Source: Pseudoduganella lurida
GTDB lineage: Bacteria; Pseudomonadota; Gammaproteobacteria; Burkholderiales; Burkholderiaceae_D
Length of the DNA stretch: 64,000 bases
Direction: 5' to 3'
NCBI RefSeq assembly: GCF_007830455.1
Contig: NZ_VLLB01000010.1
Span: 1-64,000 of the forward strand
The translations under genes were made by a program, and so were the position numbers. Positions 59,646 through 64,000 of this stretch are shown piece by piece; the stretch's first letter is position 1; each line of letters begins with the position of its first letter. The notes under the pieces were generated by a model, which saw nothing but the letters and a program-made list of their open reading frames with translations, had not been told where the DNA came from and made no database searches.

Positions 59646-60281
59646 TTACGGCTTCTTGGTCTGCAGCGGACGGCTGGCCAGCTGCTTGTTCTTCGCGGCC
59701 AGCGTCTTGATCAGGCCATCGATGCCGCCCTTGCTGATCTCGGTGTTGAAGGTGCCCTTGTAGGTTTCCACCAGCCAGGCGCCCAGCACGTTGATGTCGT
59801 AGATCTTCCAGCCGTCGGCGTTCTTCGCCACGCGGTAGTTCAGCAGCACGGGTTCGCCGCGGCTCATGTTGACCTGCGAACGCACTTCGACTTCCGTGTC
59901 GCCCGCGTCGGCGCGCAGCGGCTTGAACTCGATCGTTTCGTTACGCACCTGCGACAGCGCGCCGGAGTACGTGTAGACGAGCAGCGTGCGGAACTCGGTC
60001 GACAGGGCCTTCTTCTGTTCCGGCGTGGCATCGCGCCAGTGACGGCCGGCGGCGAGCGACGTCATGCGGTCCGAATCCACGTACGGCAGGATCTTCGTTT
60101 CGACCAGGTTGATCACCTTGCGGGTGTCGCCGTTCTGGATGTCCTTGTCGGACTTGGCGGTGTTCAGCACGTCGGTGCTGATGCGCTTGACAAGCTGGTC
60201 CGGCGCTTCCTGGGCGGCGGCGAAACCGGTGGCGGCAAAGGCCAGGGTGGAGACGGCGAGCAGTTGCTTGAGCAGTTTCAT
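59646..60281 (-). CDS. mlaC: phospholipid-binding protein MlaC
   Basis: MlaC is the periplasmic shuttle that carries phospholipids between MlaA in the outer membrane and MlaD in the inner membrane. The 211-residue protein has a signal peptide (LLAVSTLAFAATGFAAA) followed by the MlaC fold (YVDSDRMTSLAAGRHWRDATPEQKKALSTEF, then GWKIYDINVLGAWLVETYK). Length is normal. Confidence 0.95.
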   Translation of the reverse strand: MKLLKQLLAVSTLAFAATGFAAAQEAPDQLVKRISTDVLNTAKSDKDIQNGDTRKVINLVETKILPYVDSDRMTSLAAGRHWRDATPEQKKALSTEFRTLLVYTYSGALSQVRNETIEFKPLRADAGDTEVEVRSQVNMSRGEPVLLNYRVAKNADGWKIYDINVLGAWLVETYKGTFNTEISKGGIDGLIKTLAAKNKQLASRPLQTKKP

Positions 60282-60365
60282 GTTTACCTTTCAGTGGAGG
60301 GTGCAGCTGCGACCATTGTGCAGCCGGGCCGTTGATTATAACGACCGGGGCTGGACGGCGTCGCT

Positions 60366-60408
60366 GCGCTTACCTGTGCTTACGGCGCTTACGTCTGCTT
60401 ACTGTGCC
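60366..60408. repeat. short repeats at the mlaA stop
   Basis: Four close copies of a (T)GCTTAC-type motif with 9-10 bp spacing run from the mlaA stop into the 3' UTR. Read on the minus strand, TAAGC recurs after the stop codon at each step. The frame is not preserved. Confidence 0.5.
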
Positions 60409-61232
60409 GGCGCTGGCGCAGGCGTGGTTTCAGGCGCTGGCGCAGGCGTGACGTCCGGCGCCGGGGCCACGGCGGGCTTCTCGCCATCGCCGGTCGGGTT
60501 CACGGCCGGCTGGTCCGGGACGTTTTCGCCTTTCTGTTCCGGCACGTCCCCGTCATACACCTGGCTCTGGCGGCGCTGCAGGTAACCATCGCGGATGAAT
60601 TCATAGCGGTCCAGCGCGGCATCTTCCAGCAGCGACGAGGCATCCAGCAGCGCGGCGCGCTGGTCGATGATGCGCAGGCCCACGCCGATGTTGCGCACAT
60701 GGGTCGGATCCTTGTAGGTCCATGGATCGGCCGCGAAGTCCAGCGGCAGGCCGACCGTGTCACGCAGGGTCGACGGGCCCAGCAGCGGCAGCATCACGTA
60801 CGGGCCGGACTGCACGCCCCATTTGCCCAGCGTCTGGCCGAAGTCTTCGTTGTGCTTCTGCAGGCCCGCTTCGGAAGCGATGTCGATCACGCCCAGGAGG
60901 CCCAGCGTGGAGTTCAGGGCCACGCGGCCCACGTCCGAGGCGCCATCCTTGAATTTGCCCTGCAGGAGGTTGTTACCGGCGGTCCACACGTCACGCAGGT
61001 TGCCGAAGAAGTTGTTCACGCCGGTCTGCACGAACGTCGGGGTGATGTTCTTGTAGCCGGTGGCGACGGGCTTCAGCGCGTAGGTGTCGACGGTGTCGTT
61101 GAACTTGAAGACACCGCGGTTCCAGGTTTCCATCGGGTCGCGGCGGTCCGGGCCGACGGCGCAGCCGGACAGCGTGGCAACGGCCACGAGCGGGATTGCC
61201 AACTTCAGCAGGGTGGAGGCTTGAAGGCGCAT
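60399..61232 (-). CDS. mlaA: outer-membrane lipoprotein MlaA (VacJ)
   Basis: MlaA draws mislocalised phospholipid from the outer leaflet of the outer membrane. The 277-residue protein has a lipoprotein signal ending LSGC (Cys near 24). The family block begins PMETWNRGVFKFNDTVDTYALKPVATGY and continues to FGQTLGKWGVQSGPYVMLPLLGPSTLRDTVG. A Pro/Ala-rich tail from about 245 to the end (APAPDVTPAPAPETTPAPAP) is beyond the usual core. Its ATG shares bases with the mlaD stop (TGATG). Confidence 0.96.
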   Translation of the reverse strand: MRLQASTLLKLAIPLVAVATLSGCAVGPDRRDPMETWNRGVFKFNDTVDTYALKPVATGYKNITPTFVQTGVNNFFGNLRDVWTAGNNLLQGKFKDGASDVGRVALNSTLGLLGVIDIASEAGLQKHNEDFGQTLGKWGVQSGPYVMLPLLGPSTLRDTVGLPLDFAADPWTYKDPTHVRNIGVGLRIIDQRAALLDASSLLEDAALDRYEFIRDGYLQRRQSQVYDGDVPEQKGENVPDQPAVNPTGDGEKPAVAPAPDVTPAPAPETTPAPAPAQ

Positions 61233-61702
61233 CAGTTTGCATCCTTTCCATCAGCAGCTTTGCTGTAGATAAATTGATTAATCAGGTCTTCCAGCACCGC
61301 CGCCGACTGCGTGCGGGCGATCTTGTCGCCCTGGACGAGGTTCTTCTCGTCGCCGCCGGCCTCGATGCCGATGTATTGCTCGCCCAGCAGGCCGGCCGTG
61401 AGGATCTTGGCCGAACTGTCTTTCGGGAACTTGTAGGTCGAATCCATTTCCAGCGTCACGGAAGCCTTGTACGACTTGTCGTCGAAAGCCACCTGCGCAA
61501 CGCGGCCCACCACCACGCCCGACGCCTTCACCGCGGCCTGCGGACGCAGGCTGCCGATGTTGTCGAACTTGGCAGTGATTTCATAGGTCTTGGCCAGCGA
61601 GAACGTGCTGTTGTTGCCGGCCTTCAGGGCCAGGAACATCAACGCGGCCACGCCGAACACGACGAACAGGCCCACCCACACATCCAGAGATTTGCGTTGC
61701 AT
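61232..61702 (-). CDS. mlaD: MCE-domain protein MlaD
   Basis: MlaD forms the hexameric substrate-binding ring of the inner-membrane complex. The 156-residue protein has one N-terminal transmembrane helix (VGLFVVFGVAALMFLALKAG) and a single MCE domain (YEITAKFDNIGSLRPQAAVKASGVVVGRV, LLGEQYIGIEAGG). Length is typical. It is coupled to mlaA by a one-base overlap. Confidence 0.95.
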   Translation of the reverse strand: MQRKSLDVWVGLFVVFGVAALMFLALKAGNNSTFSLAKTYEITAKFDNIGSLRPQAAVKASGVVVGRVAQVAFDDKSYKASVTLEMDSTYKFPKDSSAKILTAGLLGEQYIGIEAGGDEKNLVQGDKIARTQSAAVLEDLINQFIYSKAADGKDAN

Positions 61703-61756
61703 AAAACTTATCCTAAAGGTTTTTGGTCATTCGCGCCGGTCGGTATTGCCGCGAGT

Positions 61757-61828
61757 GTTATTTACTGAACCGTATTACTGAACTTGCTGGAACTTCGTTG
61801 TATTTCGGTGGGACGTTACTTGCTGAAC
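61757..61828. repeat. degenerate repeats at the mlaE stop
   Basis: On the minus strand the mlaE end (TTCAGCAAGTAA) is echoed by TTCCAGCAAGTTCAGTAA and TTCAGTAAATAA within the next 60 bp. This again duplicates final codons plus stop. It fills most of the gap between mlaE and mlaD. Confidence 0.5.
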
Positions 61829-62601
61829 ATCAGCGCGGTCAGCATGAAGTCCAGCCACCAGATCATCAGCGAGGACACGACCACCGTGCGGGTGGTGGCG
61901 CCGGCCACGTCTTCCGGCGTCGGCCGCGTTTCGTAGCCCTGGTACAGCGAGATGAAGGTGATCGCGATGCCGAACACGACGCTCTTGACGAAACCGTTGA
62001 ACACGTCCTTCCACAGGTCGATGCCGCCCTGCATCTGCGACCAGAACGCGCCGGCATCGACACCGATCAGCTTCACGCCGACCAGGTAGCCGCCGAAGAT
62101 GCCCACCGCCGAAAAAATCGAGGCCAGCAGCGGCACGGCGATGACGCCGGCCCAGAACCGGGGAGCCAGCACGCGCTGGATCGGGTTCACGGCCATCATT
62201 TCCATGGCCGACAGCTGCTCGCCTGCCTTCATCAGGCCGATCTCGGCCGTCAGCGACGTGCCGGCGCGGCCCGCGAACAGCAGGCCCGTGATGACGGGAC
62301 CCAGCTCGCGCGTCAGGCCCAAAGCCACCAGCAGGCCGAGCGATTCGGAGGCGCCGTACTTCGTCAGCGTGTAGTAACCCTGCAGACCCAGCACCATGCC
62401 CACGAACAGGCCGGACAGCGTGATGATCAGCAGCGAACGGTTGCCGATGAAGTGCAGCTGCTCGATCACGAGGTAGGGCCGGCGCATCATGCCCGGCGAC
62501 AGCTTCAGCATCTGGAAGAAGGTGCGCGTGGCGTAGCCGAGGCTTTCCACATAATCGCGCGCGGTATTGCCGACGCCGGCCAGCAGGCGGCGGCCGATCA
62601 T
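61816..62601 (-). CDS. mlaE: phospholipid ABC transporter permease MlaE
   Basis: The 261-residue permease has about five hydrophobic segments and the conserved GLFVGMVLGLQGYYTLTKYG and LTRELGPVITGLLFAGRAG stretches of the MlaE (DUF140) family. GTSLTAEIGLMKAGEQLSAME is the coupling region that contacts MlaF. It overlaps the mlaF stop by four bases (ATGA). An upstream in-frame extension is not needed. Confidence 0.96.
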   Translation of the reverse strand: MIGRRLLAGVGNTARDYVESLGYATRTFFQMLKLSPGMMRRPYLVIEQLHFIGNRSLLIITLSGLFVGMVLGLQGYYTLTKYGASESLGLLVALGLTRELGPVITGLLFAGRAGTSLTAEIGLMKAGEQLSAMEMMAVNPIQRVLAPRFWAGVIAVPLLASIFSAVGIFGGYLVGVKLIGVDAGAFWSQMQGGIDLWKDVFNGFVKSVVFGIAITFISLYQGYETRPTPEDVAGATTRTVVVSSLMIWWLDFMLTALMFSK

Positions 62602-63401
62602 GCGCGGCCTCCCAGGCCCAGGTCATCCGCCAGCGATTTGCCGGGATAGTGGAACGGCACGGGGCCGTCGCTTTCGGCGTGCACGAACTGTTTGACGTAA
62701 GGATCGGTGGACACCATCATCTCGGCCGGGGTGCCGTGGGCAACGATCTTGCCCTGCGACAGGAAATAAACATAGTCGGCGATCGTGAAGGATTCCTTCA
62801 CGTCGTGCGACACGAGAATGCTCGTCGACCCCAGCGCGGCGTTCAGGTTGCGGATCAGGTTGGCGGTGACGCCCATCGAGATCGGGTCGAGGCCGGCAAA
62901 CGGCTCGTCGTACATGATCAACTGGGGATCGAGGGCGATGCTGCGGGCCAGCGCCACGCGCCGCGCCATGCCGCCGGAAATCTCGCCCGGCTTCAGTTTC
63001 GCCGCGTTGCGCAGGCCGACGGCGTGCAGCTTCATCAGCACCAGGTCGCGAATCAGTTCTTCCGGCAGGTCGGTATGCTCGCGCAGCGGGAACGCCACGT
63101 TCTCGAACACGGTGAGATCGGTGAACAGCGCGCCATGCTGGAACAGCATGCCCATCTTGCGGCGCAGCAGGTACAGCTCCTTCGTCTTGAGCTGGTGCAC
63201 CACCTGGCCATCGACGCGGACCTCGCCCTTGCTGGGGCGCAGCTGGCCGCCGATCAGGCGCAGCACCGTCGTCTTGCCGCTGCCGGAGCCACCCATGATC
63301 GCGATCACCTTCCCTTTCGGGAAGTCCATGTGCAGGCCCGCGAGGATAGCCCGCTTCCCGTAGGAGAAGTGCAGATCGCGGATTTCGACTAGGTTTGCCA
63401 A
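62598..63401 (-). CDS. mlaF: phospholipid ABC transporter ATP-binding protein MlaF
   Basis: MlaF powers the MlaFEDB complex. The 267-residue ATPase has Walker A GGSGSGKTTVLRLIGG, the signature ISGGMARRVALARS, Walker B LIMYDEPFAGLDPIS and the H-loop VSHDVKESF. It is the first gene of the mla run. It is preceded by a 295-bp region that holds three family A repeats, with the likely promoter nearest the gene. Confidence 0.96.
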   Translation of the reverse strand: MANLVEIRDLHFSYGKRAILAGLHMDFPKGKVIAIMGGSGSGKTTVLRLIGGQLRPSKGEVRVDGQVVHQLKTKELYLLRRKMGMLFQHGALFTDLTVFENVAFPLREHTDLPEELIRDLVLMKLHAVGLRNAAKLKPGEISGGMARRVALARSIALDPQLIMYDEPFAGLDPISMGVTANLIRNLNAALGSTSILVSHDVKESFTIADYVYFLSQGKIVAHGTPAEMMVSTDPYVKQFVHAESDGPVPFHYPGKSLADDLGLGGRA

Positions 63402-63574
63402 GGCAGAAGCTCTTTATTTTTTGATGGCATATTGTAATGCAGAAAGCTCATACTCTGCCGGCGCGCCCTTCGAAGACGCTCATGCAGCCCAGCTTCGGGT
63501 GTAAATAGTACAACATTACTAACTGCTGAGTCAGTAATTTACAATTGGCAAAGCGTGTTAATGCGCCGCAAGGC

Positions 63575-63599
63575 AAAACCGGGGACAGACCCCTGTTTT
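63575..63599. repeat. family A palindromic repeat, copy 2
   Basis: GGGGACAGACCCC with A/T-rich flanks, between gltD and mlaF. It is the least symmetric of the three copies here. Confidence 0.7.
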
Positions 63600-63614
63600 G
63601 AAGAAATTTCCTCA

Positions 63615-63638
63615 GAAATGGGGACAGACCCCATTTTC
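63615..63638. repeat. family A palindromic repeat, copy 3
   Basis: AAATGGGGACAGACCCCATTT is nearly a perfect palindrome and repeats copy 2 with 15 bp between them, in the same orientation. Confidence 0.75.
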
Positions 63639-63653
63639 CAGGAAATATTTCCC

Positions 63654-63680
63654 GAAAAAGGGGGTCTGTCCCCATTTTTT
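63654..63680. repeat. family A palindromic repeat, copy 4 (inverted)
   Basis: GGGGGTCTGTCCCC followed by ATTTTTT. It is in the opposite orientation to copies 2 and 3 and ends in a T-run on the plus strand, so it might also act as a terminator for rightward transcripts. Confidence 0.75.
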
Positions 63681-63696
63681 ATGCAACTTTCTAGAC

Positions 63697-64000
63697 TCAG
63701 CGTGGCAGGACGGAGTGGCCCATCAGGTACTCGTCCACCGCGCGGGCGCACTGGCGGCCTTCGCGGATCGCCCACACCACCAGCGACTGGCCGCGGCGAA
63801 TGTCGCCGGCGGCAAAAATGCCCGGCTTGCTCGTGACGTAGGCATTGGTGCCTTCTGTGGCGGCGCGGGCATTGCCGCGGCCATCCTTCTCGACGCCGAA
63901 CGCTTCCAGCACCTGTTGCACGGGCGAGACGAAGCCCATCGCCAGCAGCACCAGGTCGGCCTTCACGTCAAACTCGGAGTTCGGCACTTCGACCATCTTG
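63697..64000 (-). CDS. gltD: glutamate synthase small subunit, C-terminal part (cut by window edge)
   Basis: The last about 101 codons of GltD, the NADPH-oxidising beta subunit that feeds electrons to the large subunit. The second dinucleotide-binding ending is clear: DLVLLAMGFVSPVQQVLEAFGV, then KPGIFAAGDIRRGQSLVVWAIREGRQCARAVDEYLMG. The frame runs unbroken to the window edge. Adjacency of gltD and mlaF is the betaproteobacterial order. Confidence 0.93.
   Translation of the reverse strand, partial: KMVEVPNSEFDVKADLVLLAMGFVSPVQQVLEAFGVEKDGRGNARAATEGTNAYVTSKPGIFAAGDIRRGQSLVVWAIREGRQCARAVDEYLMGHSVLPR

Overview
The window is GC-rich chromosomal DNA of a betaproteobacterium, most likely Oxalobacteraceae (Massilia / Pseudoduganella / Duganella group). 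The case rests on the long syntenic block gltD-mlaFEDACB-ABC pair-ibaG-murA-hisGDCBHAFIE-HIT-tatABC, on AhpCF, PriA and HemE of betaproteobacterial type, and on coding style. The lineage is inferred from gene order and protein sequence by eye; no database search was run. No rRNA, tRNA, CRISPR array or transposase gene was seen.

Layout. 1-1.9 kb: a possible 6S-like RNA 3' part with a strong terminator, then a cyclic-nucleotide-binding protein coupled to a PerM/AI-2E family permease. 2-4.3 kb: ahpF and ahpC, with a well-phased OxyR-type operator upstream. 4.5-12.7 kb: an orphan type VI secretion island made of a VasX-like pore-forming effector, a membrane immunity candidate, a frameshifted second immunity copy and, convergently, a DUF4123 chaperone and VgrG. 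12.8-20.5 kb: a periplasmic-binding/PAS/GGDEF/EAL sensor, YgiQ radical SAM protein, DUF4404 protein and PhoD. 20.8-27.1 kb: two tandem M3 metallopeptidases, a GMC oxidoreductase and a host-attachment-family protein. 27.3-36.7 kb: SlyX, Rep helicase, an SRPBCC protein, a degenerate HD-GYP protein, a flavin disulfide reductase, PriA, and a 680-bp AT-rich gap full of DnaA-box-like sites, then HemE. 36.8-46 kb: an S9 peptidase coupled to a very large SNF2 helicase, two small proteins and a DUF885 peptidase. 46-64 kb: one long leftward run, tatCBA, HIT, the his operon (with an orphan DNA methyltransferase between hisC and hisD), murA, ibaG, an ABC-2 exporter, the complete mla operon, and the 3' end of gltD.

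How the genes work together. The mla genes form the MlaFEDB-MlaC-MlaA route that moves phospholipid from outer to inner membrane. Next to murA and ibaG they make an envelope-homeostasis block. The his genes cover ATP and PRPP to histidinol oxidation except the histidinol-phosphate phosphatase and the HisZ partner that a short HisG needs, which must lie elsewhere. TatABC would export Tat substrates such as the PhoD encoded here.

Non-coding signals stand out. Two dispersed palindromic repeat families share a GGGGTC..GACCCC-like core, and one copy is built into the methyltransferase C-terminus. Several genes have their last codons plus stop tandemly duplicated. The priA-hemE gap carries at least seven DnaA-box-like nonamers.
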